Notes: generated by a model from the letters alone, not told the origin. A stretch of 64,000 bases of DNA from Alcanivorax sp. (GCF_002733835.1 NZ_NVWY01000006.1:62001-126000); one strand, 5' to 3'; counted from the first letter of the stretch, positions 9,482 to 18,668 are shown. A program made the numbers and translations.

Positions 9482-9930
9482 GCCAGTGTATTTTCTGCCA
9501 GATCCAGGCGGGTACGCTGCCCGCCAGTGTGGTTTACGAAGATGAGCAGGCCATGGTGATTCTGGATCTGTTTCCGATCCGTGAAGCCCATTGCCTGGTG
9601 ATCCCGCGTGAGCACGCGCCCTTGCTGGAAGGCCTGGATTCTGCCGTGACACACCATTTGATGGATCTGGCACGGCGGACCATAGTGGCGCAGAAGCGCG
9701 CTGGCCTTGCCGTCAAGGCACATAACGTGGTGGTCAACGATGGTCGTGAGGCTAATCAGCATGTGCCCCATGTGCACGTGCATGTGATTCCCCGACGCGG
9801 TGGCGATACGTTGGTAACGGCGCTGACCTGGGCAACCCGGCTACTCAACGTCTTCGGTATGGCGAAACGACGCAGACGTCTGGATCGCATGGCGGGTCTG
9901 TTGTCTGAGCATTTCCCGGATACACCCTGA
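9478..9930 (+). CDS. HIT-family nucleotide hydrolase
   Basis: This histidine-triad protein has 150 residues. The triad HVHVHVI follows an NVVVNDGREANQHV segment, and the N terminus has the CIFC pair typical of zinc-binding HIT proteins. Members hydrolyse nucleotide-phosphate bonds such as AMP-lysine or dinucleoside polyphosphates. About 35 residues follow the triad, with a basic stretch (AKRRRRLDR). It ends the rnd operon and is convergent with the methyltransferase gene. Confidence 0.92.
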   Translation: MSQCIFCQIQAGTLPASVVYEDEQAMVILDLFPIREAHCLVIPREHAPLLEGLDSAVTHHLMDLARRTIVAQKRAGLAVKAHNVVVNDGREANQHVPHVHVHVIPRRGGDTLVTALTWATRLLNVFGMAKRRRRLDRMAGLLSEHFPDTP

Positions 9931-9963
9931 TTCCCGCTTTGCCTTATTGCTGCTGTGGCCTTG

Positions 9964-10695
9964 TTACCGGGCAGGCTTTCGCCAGGCGCGCACCCGAAGT
10001 GGCCAGTTCACGGTGCGTGTGTAAGGCCCCCACTGTTTTCGCAGCGCGTCACTGAATGGGGCGAGCGGGCTCTTCCCTGCCTTGGCGGCCTGCGTCAGGG
10101 CGGACCAGGTATCCAGATAACCAATGAACGCCTCCACGGACCATTCCCGTTTTATGGTGGTTTCGGCAAACCGCAGGCTTGGCCAATCCATCTGCGCGTC
10201 GGGATAGCCCGCCACCACGTCGGCCCGTTCCGCCGGCCACCATGGGCCCAGTGGGCCGTCATGGAATGCCCTGACCATACCCTCCAGTCCTTCCACATCG
10301 CACAGGCCATAGCTGATCAGGGCCAGCACGCCGCCGGGTTTCAGAACTCGCTCGACCTCGGTAAAGAACGCGGCTTTGTCGAACCAGTGAAAGGCCTGGG
10401 CGACGATGATCAGATCCACACAGGTATCCGGGAGAGGAAGTTGATGGGCCTGGGCTGCCAGAAATGCGGAGGCTGAAGCTGGCGCTGCCTGAAGTTGCGG
10501 GAGACTGATATCGGTGCCGATCACGTGCTGGAAGTGAGGTTCCAGGCCGCGGCTGGCCTGGCCGCTGCCGCAGCCCACATCTACAGCAATATGGGGGGCG
10601 GGGCTTTGGGCGCTGAGCCATTCAAACAGGGTGTCGGGGTAGGTGGGGCGAAACTGCTGGTAGTGCTGGCCACGTTGAAACAGGCTGTCAGTCAC
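9964..10695 (-). CDS. SAM-dependent class I methyltransferase
   Basis: The protein has 243 residues from GTG 10695. Motif I is VDVGCGSGQASRGLEPHF, the acidic residue of motif II is in GTDISLPQL, and LPLPDTCVDLIIVAQAFHWF plus RVLKPGGVLALISYG are the later motifs of the Methyltransf_11/UbiE-like group. The FHWF element is common in trans-aconitate and small-molecule methyltransferases. The start overlaps the end of the PilZ gene by 8 nt, so I reject a longer frame that would lie inside the PilZ gene. The substrate is unknown. Confidence 0.88.
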   Translation of the reverse strand: MTDSLFQRGQHYQQFRPTYPDTLFEWLSAQSPAPHIAVDVGCGSGQASRGLEPHFQHVIGTDISLPQLQAAPASASAFLAAQAHQLPLPDTCVDLIIVAQAFHWFDKAAFFTEVERVLKPGGVLALISYGLCDVEGLEGMVRAFHDGPLGPWWPAERADVVAGYPDAQMDWPSLRFAETTIKREWSVEAFIGYLDTWSALTQAAKAGKSPLAPFSDALRKQWGPYTRTVNWPLRVRAWRKPAR

Positions 10696-11050
10696 TGAAA
10701 TAGCCGCTGGTATCGAAATGCGCAGCCCACAGTCGCCCATCGGCTCGCTCCAGGTCCAGGGCGACCCCTGCCAGCAGGTGGCCTTCCGGGGCCGCACACC
10801 AGGCGATGGTGCCGTAAAGGTGGTAAGTGCCGTGGTTTTCCAGCAGGGCAACCCACAGCTCCACATCCGTATTGGGCTTGATTGGCGCGGGCAGCTCTAC
10901 GCTGATGCCGGCCAGTGAAATGTCGTGGGTGGTCAGATACAGGCGATCTTCCGGGGCCACGGAGTTCGAGCCGGCGGGCAGCAAGGTAAGTGACAGGCTC
11001 TCTTCCCGGCTTATCCGGGGGTGGCGTCGGTTGTCCATTGCTGTGGCCAT
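10688..11050 (-). CDS. PilZ-domain protein
   Basis: This is a 120-residue stand-alone PilZ domain, predicted to bind cyclic di-GMP. Both binding signatures are visible: the arginine motif RRHPR (about residues 8-12) and D-x-S-x-x-G in HDISLAGISVEL. It probably acts as a cytosolic c-di-GMP receptor. It sits between a small membrane peptide (5 nt upstream) and the methyltransferase (8-nt overlap). This may form a three-gene unit whose output target is not evident. Confidence 0.88.
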   Translation of the reverse strand: MATAMDNRRHPRISREESLSLTLLPAGSNSVAPEDRLYLTTHDISLAGISVELPAPIKPNTDVELWVALLENHGTYHLYGTIAWCAAPEGHLLAGVALDLERADGRLWAAHFDTSGYFSD

Positions 11051-11055
11051 ATGAC

Positions 11056-11208
11056 TTATCCGTAAATCATTCTGTCAACAACGTAAGCGGCTGTGGCCAT
11101 GGAGGCAACCACCCCGAACAGGAACAGCAAGAATAGCAGGGCGGGTTTCACCGTCTTGGGAAGCGCTTCGGTTTCGCGTGAAGCGCGGGGTTCTTGCGTT
11201 TTACTCAT
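11056..11208 (-). CDS. 50-residue single-span membrane peptide
   Basis: This short ORF begins at ATG 11208 after a clear GGGAGATAA ribosome-binding sequence (complement of 11212-11220). The peptide starts MSKTQEPRASRETEALPKT, then has one hydrophobic helix (about 22-43, PALLFLLFLFGVVASMATAA) and a short tail. It ends 5 nt before the PilZ start, so it probably leads that transcript. No homologue is recognised. A small membrane partner for the c-di-GMP protein is one reading. Confidence 0.6.
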   Translation of the reverse strand: MSKTQEPRASRETEALPKTVKPALLFLLFLFGVVASMATAAYVVDRMIYG

Positions 11209-11276
11209 CCGTTATCTCCCTGACATATCCGCATACTTTACAGTATCAGTTATTCCGGGACGATAGGAAACAGGGG

Positions 11277-11316
11277 CCTTGCAGGGCGGGTAACGCGAGC
11301 CCTGCAAGGGTTTTTG
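11277..11316. terminator. Hairpin downstream of the first TRAP permease
   Basis: An 11-bp perfect stem, CCTTGCAGGGC (11277-11287) with GCCCTGCAAGG (11299-11309), is followed on the + strand by a T run (11311-11315). It lies just beyond the end of the minus-strand permease gene. On the minus strand the U tract is weak, so it may act by transcript stabilisation as well as termination. Confidence 0.6.
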
Positions 11317-11333
11317 GCAGTTTGCGACCCTGA

Positions 11334-13661
11334 TCACCCTGTGACGTCTATTTTCTGGAATAGCCAGTGATGCAGGTTGTCAGAGAGCAGCGGCACAAAG
11401 GCGACCAGCAACAGGGCCGTAAGCATGACGGCAATGGGTAGCAGGTATTTTTCGTAGCGCCGGTAGAAGGAACCGTTGATGACTTTGGCGCTTTCCACTT
11501 CGTCATCACCGACGACCTGACGGGTTAGCAGGTGATTCAATGCGACCGGGGGGGACAGATAGCCCAGCTCGAAGGCGACGAGGCTGATCATCCAGAAATG
11601 CAGTGGGGCGATGCCGTTATCAAAGGCGACCTGGGCGATGGTCGCGTTCACCAGAATCACTGCACCAAAGGGGTCCATGATCATGCCGATGATGACCATG
11701 GTCACCACCAACAACGTCATGGCGACCCAAATCGAAGGGAAGGTTTCCGGCAAGGCTTCCATGATGCCGGAGCGTTCCAATAGTCCCCCCATGCTGACGG
11801 TCAGTGCCATCAGCATGAGCAGGGCACCAATATGTCCGGTGGTTTCGTTAGTAGAAAAGCGCAGAGAGCTTTCCAGGGTGGTTCCAACGCCTTCTTCCTC
11901 AGCGGGCAGCTCTGATACCTCGCCGCTGGGTTTGAACAAATAATGGATAAGCAAACTGATGCCGAGAATCAGGTTTCGCCAGAACAGCCCGGTTAACGTA
12001 TCGGAAAGCTGGTTGGCGGAGGTGCCAGATGGAATATTGCCGGCATCCAGTGCGTTGCTGACCAACCAGACGTCATAGCTTGAATGGATCAGCAGGAGAG
12101 CCAGTACGGCGGCGCAAAGGTGCAGGAAATGGCGGCTGAATTTTTCATAGATCAGCACAGCCAGCATGATCACCGGCAAGATGATGGGCGCATAGTTCTC
12201 GTTAAGCTGCGCATCCAGGACATCCCTGAAAACCACCACCACGGTGCCAATGACAATGACGTAAGGCAGCAGGGGGACAAGCCGTTTCAGGCTTGCGGGA
12301 ACTGCCTGTGAGAACGGCGCGATGCGAGCTGGCTCGGTGCGCGCAAACTGACTGTAAATGAAGAACAGTAGTAGCGATAAACCGAAGACCTTGATGCCGG
12401 AAGTGAACAGTTCGTCTGTGGTTACGCTGTTATTCAAGGCGGCGATAATCACCACCAGCAAGCAGGGGCGAAGCACCACGCCCATGGAGCCAGACATGGC
12501 TGCCCCGGCCAGAGCCAGCTGTTTTCTCGCGCCAGCGCGGACCAGCTCATGGTATACGGTTGCACCAGCCGCGATGATAAAAATACCGGATGCGCCGGTA
12601 TAGGCGGTAGGTATGGCGGTAACAGCAAGGATCACAAAACACATCAGCTCGGGTGACATGCGCCAGGGGCGCAGCACATCGAAGACCAGGTGCACCATTC
12701 TGGTCTGTCGCAGCATCATCCCTACCCAGATATAAAGCCCCAGGCTGAGAAACATGGTGGAAAATTCCATCATCATGCCCAGGTAGACACTGGTGCCGTG
12801 CAGATACCCCTGAGACATGAACTGGATGCTGGCACTGAGGCACATATAGGAGTACAGCGGAATCGTCAGGAATGCCTTGCCCCAGCCGCCGCCTTCTTCC
12901 AGATCTTTAGGGGGTGACAACAACTGCCAGAGAGAAGCGGCACTGAGAATGGCGAAGCCGCCTATCCAGAATTGATGCAAATAAAAGTGGTTCACCTGGA
13001 CGCCATCAGCTATCGCTCTGATTTCCTCGCTGCGATAGATCAAGGCAGAAACCAGAAGCAGCACATTGGCAGTGAGCTGGCCAAGGGTGGAAACCAGATG
13101 GTCCTTGCGGGTGCGTGCCGGGCGCAAAGCGATATGGTGCCGGGTCAGTGTGGCCGTCGCTGCGCAAATGAGCAGCAGCAAGCAAAGAATCAGCCGTTTG
13201 TAGTCGCCCAGAATGCTGACCACCTGTGCCACGCCTCCCTCCAGGGTACGAAAGGCAACGACGCCGGGGGTGACCTTTTCCTGGACCATTTGGTAATTCG
13301 CCCACTTTTCACGGCACAGCGTTTGTGCGGATTCCAGCGACTGGCGCAACGCCTTTTCATCGATTTCGGTGCCAAAAAAACCGGCGAGGGGGTCGTCGGC
13401 CATTTTCTGTTTCTTTTCGGCAATGGCGCGTTCCAGCTCCCTGTCCAAGTCAGCATCCGCGTTGCAGGTGGGTTCGTTCAGTGCTCCTGCGCTACGTAAC
13501 TGGAAGTAGTTGTCCCAGGTGTTTTCACCGATCGAGAGAAGTTGGGAGTGAATAACCTGCCCGGAAGCCAGGAAAATGGTCAGCAATAGCAGCAGCAGGG
13601 CAGGCAGGGAGGAAAACCACTCGCGGGCGGTACGCTGTTCCATGCGTAGGGGGGTGGCCAT
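11334..13661 (-). CDS. TRAP transporter permease, fused small and large subunits (copy 1)
   Basis: This 775-residue inner-membrane protein drives sodium-coupled uptake with a periplasmic binding protein. The N-terminal part (about 1-330) holds a few helices plus a periplasmic loop with Cys residues (EPTCNADADL and LCREKW) and plays the place of DctQ. The rest is DctM-like: AYTGASGIFIIAAGATVYHE, GMIMDPFGAVILVNA and FELGYLSPPVALNHLLTRQ are the conserved cores of TRAP large subunits. It follows its paralogue (13867-16197) on the same strand with a terminator between them. It closely resembles that copy along its whole length, so a recent tandem duplication is likely. Confidence 0.85.
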   Translation of the reverse strand: MATPLRMEQRTAREWFSSLPALLLLLLTIFLASGQVIHSQLLSIGENTWDNYFQLRSAGALNEPTCNADADLDRELERAIAEKKQKMADDPLAGFFGTEIDEKALRQSLESAQTLCREKWANYQMVQEKVTPGVVAFRTLEGGVAQVVSILGDYKRLILCLLLLICAATATLTRHHIALRPARTRKDHLVSTLGQLTANVLLLVSALIYRSEEIRAIADGVQVNHFYLHQFWIGGFAILSAASLWQLLSPPKDLEEGGGWGKAFLTIPLYSYMCLSASIQFMSQGYLHGTSVYLGMMMEFSTMFLSLGLYIWVGMMLRQTRMVHLVFDVLRPWRMSPELMCFVILAVTAIPTAYTGASGIFIIAAGATVYHELVRAGARKQLALAGAAMSGSMGVVLRPCLLVVIIAALNNSVTTDELFTSGIKVFGLSLLLFFIYSQFARTEPARIAPFSQAVPASLKRLVPLLPYVIVIGTVVVVFRDVLDAQLNENYAPIILPVIMLAVLIYEKFSRHFLHLCAAVLALLLIHSSYDVWLVSNALDAGNIPSGTSANQLSDTLTGLFWRNLILGISLLIHYLFKPSGEVSELPAEEEGVGTTLESSLRFSTNETTGHIGALLMLMALTVSMGGLLERSGIMEALPETFPSIWVAMTLLVVTMVIIGMIMDPFGAVILVNATIAQVAFDNGIAPLHFWMISLVAFELGYLSPPVALNHLLTRQVVGDDEVESAKVINGSFYRRYEKYLLPIAVMLTALLLVAFVPLLSDNLHHWLFQKIDVTG

Positions 13662-13825
13662 TTTTTGTCCTTGTTATTTTCCTGAGAGCAAAGATTTTGC
13701 AAATTAGCATACTGCTACCAGCAGGGAAAGGCGGGACCAATGACGTAACGAGGCAGGTGTAGTGCGTCTGGCTAGGTGCTGAGAGAAGAGGCCTGCTTGA
13801 GTGCTAGGCGGGTGTCCAGAAACGC

Positions 13826-13850
13826 AAAAAGGGCCCAGAGGGCCCTTTTT
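13826..13850. terminator. Rho-independent terminator after TRAP permease copy 2
   Basis: A symmetric hairpin, AAAAAGGGCCC (13826-13836), loop AGA, GGGCCCTTTTT (13840-13850), has U tracts usable in both directions. It sits 17 nt past the stop of the minus-strand permease and separates it from copy 1. Confidence 0.9.
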
Positions 13851-13866
13851 GGTGTTGCGGTTGACG

Positions 13867-16197
13867 TTAGTGAACGCCGGCCTGGATCTTCTGGAACAGG
13901 AACTCGTGGAGCGAGTCCGACATCAGCGGTACGTAAGAAACCAGCAGCAGCGCAGTCAGCATCACCGCGATCGGCAGCAGGAACTTTTCGTAGCGGCGAT
14001 AGAAGCTGCCACCCGGTACCTTGGCGGATTCCACTTCCTCGTCCCCGACCACTTGCCTTGTCAGCAGATGGTTCAATGCGACTGGGGGCGATAGGTAGCC
14101 GAGCTCGAAAGCCACCAGGGTAATCATCCAGAAATGCAGTGGCGCAATACCATTGTCAAAGGCAATTTGCGCAATAGTTGCGTTGACCAGAATCACCGCC
14201 CCATAGGGGTCCATGATCATGCCAATGATCACCATGGTAACGACCAGCAGGGTCATGGCCAGCCAGATGCTCGGGAAGGTCTCAGGCAGCATTTCCATGA
14301 CGCCTGAACGCTCGATAATACCGCCGACGCTTACCGACAGCGCCATTAGCATCAGCAGGGCGCCAATGTGGCCGGTGGTTTCGTTGGTGGCGAACCGCAA
14401 TGAGCTTTCCATTTTGTCGCCGACACCGGGCTCTGGTTGATAATGCGGATCCATATCCGGTGTTTTCACCAGATAGTGGATTACCAGGCAGGCACCAAGG
14501 ATGACGTTGCGCCAGAACAGCCCCCAGAACAGGCCTTCCAGTTGCTCTGCAGAGGTACCGGTGGGAATGGCGCCAGCGTTCAGAGCATCATTAATGATCC
14601 ACAGGTTGTAGCAAGAATAGATCAGCAGTGGTACCAGGATCACGGTGAAGACATGCAGCGATTTCTGGCTCAGCTTTTCGTAGGCAAGAATCGCCAGCAA
14701 CATCACCGGCAGAATGATCGGTGCGTAGTTCTCGTTCAGCTCCGTATCCAGCAGATCCCGGAAGAGCACCACAACCGTCCCCATGATGATCACATAGGGC
14801 AGCAGAGGGATCAGGCGTTTCAGGCTCTGGGGAACCGCTTCAGAGAACGGTGCAATACGTGCGGGGGCAGTACGGGCGAACTGGCTGTAAATGAAGAACA
14901 AGAGTAACGACAGGCCAAAGATTTTCAGGCCGGAAGTGAACAGTTCATCCGTGGTTACACTGTTGTTTAGCGCAGCGATGATAACCACCAGCAGGCAAGG
15001 ACGTAGCACCACACCCATGGAGCCGGACATGGCGGTGGCAGCCAGAGCCAGCTGTTTGCGGGCGCCAGCACGAACCAGCTCGTTATAGATTGTAGCACCG
15101 GCGGCGATGACGAAGATGCCCGATGCCCCAGTATAGGCGGTAGGTACAGCGGCAACTGCGAGGACAACGAAACACATGAGCTCCGGTGACATTTTCCAGG
15201 GACGCAGCACGTCGAAGACCAGATGGGCCATCTTGGTTTGGCGCAGCAGCATACCGATCCAGATATACAGTGCCAGGCTCAGGAACAGAGTGGACAGCTC
15301 CATCATCATGCCGAGATAGACGCTGATGCCGTGATAGTAACCCTGGCTGATGAATTGCGCCCCGGCGGTAAGACACATGAAGCTGTACAGCGGAATGGTC
15401 AGCATTGCCTTGCCCCAGGTGCCGCCTTCTTCAAGGTCCTTGGGCGGACGAATCAGCTGGTACAGAGCAGCGAGTGACAGCAGCAGGAAGCCGGCGATCC
15501 AGAACTGGTGCAGATAGAAATGGTTTACCTGAACGCCGTCGGCAATGGCGCTAATTTCTTCGCCGCGGTACAACCAGGCAGACATGAGCAGCATCACGTT
15601 GGCGGCAAGTTGCCCGACGCTGGAAACAAAGTGATCTTTGCGGGTGTGTGCCGGGCGCAGGGAAATATGATGGCGGGTCAATGTGGCGGTCGCGGCACAG
15701 ATCATCACCAGCAGGCAAAGCAGCAAGCGTTTGTAGTTCCCGAGGGTGGTCACCACTTTGGCAACGCCGCCTTCCAGTGTCCGGAAAGCAATCACGCCTG
15801 GGGTCGCTTTTTCCTGAATGAGTTCGTAGCGTTCCCATTTGCCTCGGCAGTTCGCTCTGGAAGACTCCAGGGACTTGCGCAGGGCATCTTCATCGACGTC
15901 CGTGCCGAAGATACCGGCTAGCGGGTCGTCAGCCATTTGCTGTTTTTTCTGCTTGATGGCTTTTTCCAGCTCCTGATTCAGGTCTGGATCACGGTTACAA
16001 GTGGGTTGTTCCACCATCCCCGCGCCACGCAAAAGGAAATAGCCTTCCCAGGTGTTTTCGCCGATTTTCAGTAGCTGAGAGTGAATGACTTCGCCAGAAG
16101 CCAGAAAAATGGTCAGCAGAAGAAGAATCAGGGTGGGAAGGGAGGATAACCATTCCGCCACGGAACGGTTTGCAACAGTCAGAGAAGGTTTATCCAT
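13867..16197 (-). CDS. TRAP transporter permease, fused small and large subunits (copy 2)
   Basis: This is a 776-residue paralogue of the protein at 11334-13661, with the same plan: an N-terminal membrane segment, a periplasmic loop with EQPTCNRDPDL and NCRGKW, a DctQ-like helical part, then DctM cores (AYTGASGIFVIAAGATIYNE, GMIMDPYGAVILVNA, FELGYLSPPVALNHLLTRQ). Length and helix count fit the fused TRAP permeases of the DctM superfamily. Genes upstream on the same strand encode a binding protein and a TatT-like lipoprotein, giving a full TRAP set. The two permeases may have different partners among the four binding proteins. Confidence 0.85.
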   Translation of the reverse strand: MDKPSLTVANRSVAEWLSSLPTLILLLLTIFLASGEVIHSQLLKIGENTWEGYFLLRGAGMVEQPTCNRDPDLNQELEKAIKQKKQQMADDPLAGIFGTDVDEDALRKSLESSRANCRGKWERYELIQEKATPGVIAFRTLEGGVAKVVTTLGNYKRLLLCLLVMICAATATLTRHHISLRPAHTRKDHFVSSVGQLAANVMLLMSAWLYRGEEISAIADGVQVNHFYLHQFWIAGFLLLSLAALYQLIRPPKDLEEGGTWGKAMLTIPLYSFMCLTAGAQFISQGYYHGISVYLGMMMELSTLFLSLALYIWIGMLLRQTKMAHLVFDVLRPWKMSPELMCFVVLAVAAVPTAYTGASGIFVIAAGATIYNELVRAGARKQLALAATAMSGSMGVVLRPCLLVVIIAALNNSVTTDELFTSGLKIFGLSLLLFFIYSQFARTAPARIAPFSEAVPQSLKRLIPLLPYVIIMGTVVVLFRDLLDTELNENYAPIILPVMLLAILAYEKLSQKSLHVFTVILVPLLIYSCYNLWIINDALNAGAIPTGTSAEQLEGLFWGLFWRNVILGACLVIHYLVKTPDMDPHYQPEPGVGDKMESSLRFATNETTGHIGALLMLMALSVSVGGIIERSGVMEMLPETFPSIWLAMTLLVVTMVIIGMIMDPYGAVILVNATIAQIAFDNGIAPLHFWMITLVAFELGYLSPPVALNHLLTRQVVGDEEVESAKVPGGSFYRRYEKFLLPIAVMLTALLLVSYVPLMSDSLHEFLFQKIQAGVH

Positions 16198-16345
16198 TGT
16201 GCACCCGGTTATTGTTATACCGCCGTAAAAGCGAAAGAAAGAAAACGCTTGGGGTTTCAGCGCTTTATTCTCTGCATTCTAGGCCAGTGTAAACAGCTTG
16301 ACTACCTGGCACCCGTGGAGGGGGTGACAGAATCTGAGTGGTTAG

Positions 16346-16371
16346 GGAAAAACGGGGCCAATTGGCCCCGT
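16346..16371 (-). terminator. Terminator after binding protein A
   Basis: A perfect palindrome, ACGGGGCCAATTGGCCCCGT (16352-16371), is followed on the minus strand by TTTTTCCC. It lies 18 nt past the stop of the 16389-17405 gene and would separate its transcript from the permease gene. Confidence 0.88.
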
Positions 16372-16388
16372 CCAGTTACCTGAAGCGT

Positions 16389-17405
16389 TTATTCAACAGG
16401 GTTTACGCATTCCGCGCGGGATGGCTCGTGCTTGCAGCGAATTTTGCGCAGCAGGCTCATCATGTCCTTGTTGTAGGTGCCCTCCTTGGTGAGGGCGATA
16501 CGGGCATCACGCATCATTTCGTCGTAACGCAGTTTGTCTGCCTCAGGTATGCGCACCCACCACTTCTTGTTGACTTCGTTGTTGGCGTTCTCAATCACAC
16601 GCATGGCGCGGTCAAACTGACCGAGCATGTATTTGCGCGATTGTGCTGCGAAGTCTGCGGGGAACTTGTCTTTTTTCAGAATCACTTGAGCCGTCAGCTG
16701 ACCAAGTACGTAATCGATGATGCCGCCGTCAGGCTGCATGCCTTTATACAATTCCAGAGCAGAATAAGCTGCAATGGGGGCAAAACAGATATCCACGGAG
16801 CCGTTGTTGAAGCGACCGGAGAAGTTTGTGATGTCGGACATCACGGGGGACATGCCCACGCGGGACGCCATATTGGCCTGTGCCGTATCGTACTCAAGTA
16901 CCGCGATGGATTTGCCGGACAGTTCGCCGACGGTATCGATGGTGCGGTCTTTTACGAACAGGTAGGCCGCGCCCATTGGCGCAACGCCGCCCACTTCATA
17001 GGGCCCGGAAACCAGTTTTTCATTGATGGAGGGGTTGCCGCTGGCGAGTACGGTGATCACGGTGCGCATGGCGTCGTAGCTGGGGATGGCGCCAATGGAA
17101 TCCATGCTGCCGGTGTAGCTGTTGAACTGACGGCCACGGATGCCGGTAAGGACGGCGGCATCACACTGCCCGGCCTTCAGGTCTTCGGAGGCAATTTTTT
17201 CATCGGTGTAGGGCTTGAGTTCAAGATCGATGCCCCAGCCCAGGGCGGCGGTCTTGTAGTCCTTCATGATGTTATAGATATCGCCGTTGGCGCCGATAAT
17301 GTCGAATACGCACATAGTGCGTTTCTCGGCGGCTTGGGCGGTGGGGGTAAGCGTCAATGCCAGAGCGGCAGTGGCGGCTGCAGTCAACGCTTTAACGTAG
17401 CGCAT
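16389..17405 (-). CDS. Periplasmic solute-binding protein of a TRAP-type system (paralogue A)
   Basis: The protein has 338 residues with a clear signal peptide (cleavage after PTAQA, about residue 25). It shares long blocks with three other proteins in this window: CVFDIIGANGDIYN, DLKAGQCDAAVLTGIRGRQF, LELYKGMQPDGGIIDY and a C-terminal IRCKHEPSRAECVNPVE with a Cys pair. These correspond to a putative solute-binding family often listed as DUF6091, distantly like the TRAP DctP fold. Copy A is the shortest: it lacks the roughly 50-residue N-terminal extension of B and D (C has a shorter one). Lying between the TatT-like gene and the permease, it is the best candidate for the main ligand receptor. 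Confidence 0.8.
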   Translation of the reverse strand: MRYVKALTAAATAALALTLTPTAQAAEKRTMCVFDIIGANGDIYNIMKDYKTAALGWGIDLELKPYTDEKIASEDLKAGQCDAAVLTGIRGRQFNSYTGSMDSIGAIPSYDAMRTVITVLASGNPSINEKLVSGPYEVGGVAPMGAAYLFVKDRTIDTVGELSGKSIAVLEYDTAQANMASRVGMSPVMSDITNFSGRFNNGSVDICFAPIAAYSALELYKGMQPDGGIIDYVLGQLTAQVILKKDKFPADFAAQSRKYMLGQFDRAMRVIENANNEVNKKWWVRIPEADKLRYDEMMRDARIALTKEGTYNKDMMSLLRKIRCKHEPSRAECVNPVE

Positions 17406-17438
17406 AATTGTCTCCTGGTTACTTCTTACAACTTATTC

Positions 17439-17458
17439 AAAAGCGGCCCGAAGGCCGC
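17439..17458 (-). terminator. Hairpin with U tract between the TatT-like gene and binding protein A
   Basis: On the minus strand GCGGCC-TTCG-GGCCGC is followed by TTTTG (complement of 17439-17458), just past the TatT-like stop. It is probably a terminator or attenuator within the cluster; it would let binding protein A be expressed at a level different from the lipoprotein. Confidence 0.8.
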
Positions 17459-17465
17459 AACAGGC

Positions 17466-18494
17466 TTATAGCAAATCGTCAATATTTACGGCGGGGCCGG
17501 ATTGGGCTTTGTCATCCCAGAATGTGCCGATGCCACCAATGGGGGTACGCTTGCCGGTGTTTTCAGTCCATTCACGGTCTGAAATGCCCTGCACGATGAA
17601 GCCGGCAATGGCGTCCAGCATGGCGTAGTCCGGGTCCAGATTCTGGTCGTTTGCCGCGTAATCACGGATAGCTTTGCGCAGGCGTTCGTCATTGCCTTTG
17701 CTGAAAGCGCTCATGGCATACAGGGCGCTGCCCAGGCGGATACCGCTGTCGAAGCCGGCCTTGGCAGAGGTTTCCAGCTCAGCCCACGCATCCGCGTTTG
17801 GTGGAGCCAGCATCGGCAGCAGGTTCCAGACCGCCGCACGGGTGCCACGTGGTACGCCCCACCATTTGTCGTTATCGAGACACTTCATGTTGCGCTCGAC
17901 CTTGGCGGCGATATCGCGGGGTACGCCGACTGCGCCGTCGGAAGCGCCGTCGTTAAGCAGGGATTGCACGCCGGAAATATTACCGACCATCCATACCATT
18001 TCATCGAAGTCGGTTTTCAGTTTCGGACACTCGCCTTCCTTGACCTCACCGAAGGCTTCAACCGTGTAGTTGTATGCCTTGAACTGGCGTTGGGCTGCGA
18101 CAGCTGACCAACGTTTCTGCTCGATACGTGCATCCTGGGCTTCGCTGACACGCCCGTCTTTCACAGAGCGCATGTAGCGCAGCTCTGCCTCAAGGGCGAT
18201 TTGTTCCGCACAGGTGGCTGCAACGGTGAAGACCATGGTGCCGAGTTTGCTGGGATCAGAACCTACTCGCTCGAAGGACATCAGCAGGGGGGTTTGTGCC
18301 TCACCGGTGACGCAGGCCATGCGTACGTCGTCGTAGGTCATCATGTAGGGCAGCATTTCGGATCGACCGAAGCTGATGAGAACGTCACCGGTAGTCTTGT
18401 AGATGACGCCACAGCCTTGCAGAGCCAGGATGGCGCCCCCTACCAAGGCCAGACCGGAATGTCGTAGCATTTTTTTCATGGAAAGAGAACCCAT
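17466..18494 (-). CDS. Lipoprotein resembling the TatT component of TPR-associated TRAP transporters
   Basis: The protein has 342 residues. The start at 18494 is supported by an AAGGAGC site 6 nt upstream. The signal peptide ends in LALQGCG, a lipobox with Cys28 as the likely acylation site. The mature part is helical; a block with LMSFERVGSDPSKLGTMVFT, AATCAEQIALEAELRYM and ARIEQKRWSAVAAQRQFKAY recalls the start of TatT proteins (Treponema Tp0956), which are trimeric lipoproteins that partner TRAP binding proteins proposed to carry hydrophobic ligands. I base this on recollection of the family pattern, so the name is tentative. Its position directly upstream of a binding protein and permease fits. 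Confidence 0.5.
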   Translation of the reverse strand: MGSLSMKKMLRHSGLALVGGAILALQGCGVIYKTTGDVLISFGRSEMLPYMMTYDDVRMACVTGEAQTPLLMSFERVGSDPSKLGTMVFTVAATCAEQIALEAELRYMRSVKDGRVSEAQDARIEQKRWSAVAAQRQFKAYNYTVEAFGEVKEGECPKLKTDFDEMVWMVGNISGVQSLLNDGASDGAVGVPRDIAAKVERNMKCLDNDKWWGVPRGTRAAVWNLLPMLAPPNADAWAELETSAKAGFDSGIRLGSALYAMSAFSKGNDERLRKAIRDYAANDQNLDPDYAMLDAIAGFIVQGISDREWTENTGKRTPIGGIGTFWDDKAQSGPAVNIDDLL

Positions 18495-18668
18495 TCGTAA
18501 GCTCCTTGTTATTGTTCTCGATTAGCGCGGTCAAAGGTACGAAAGTCAGCCAATTGGCACAAGCGGCAATTACAAAAAAGCCTGCAAGCAATTACAAACA
18601 ATAAATTTGCTATATCATGGTTTCTGTTCGATAACCTATGGAATCCACAGGGAAAATACGACTTTATC

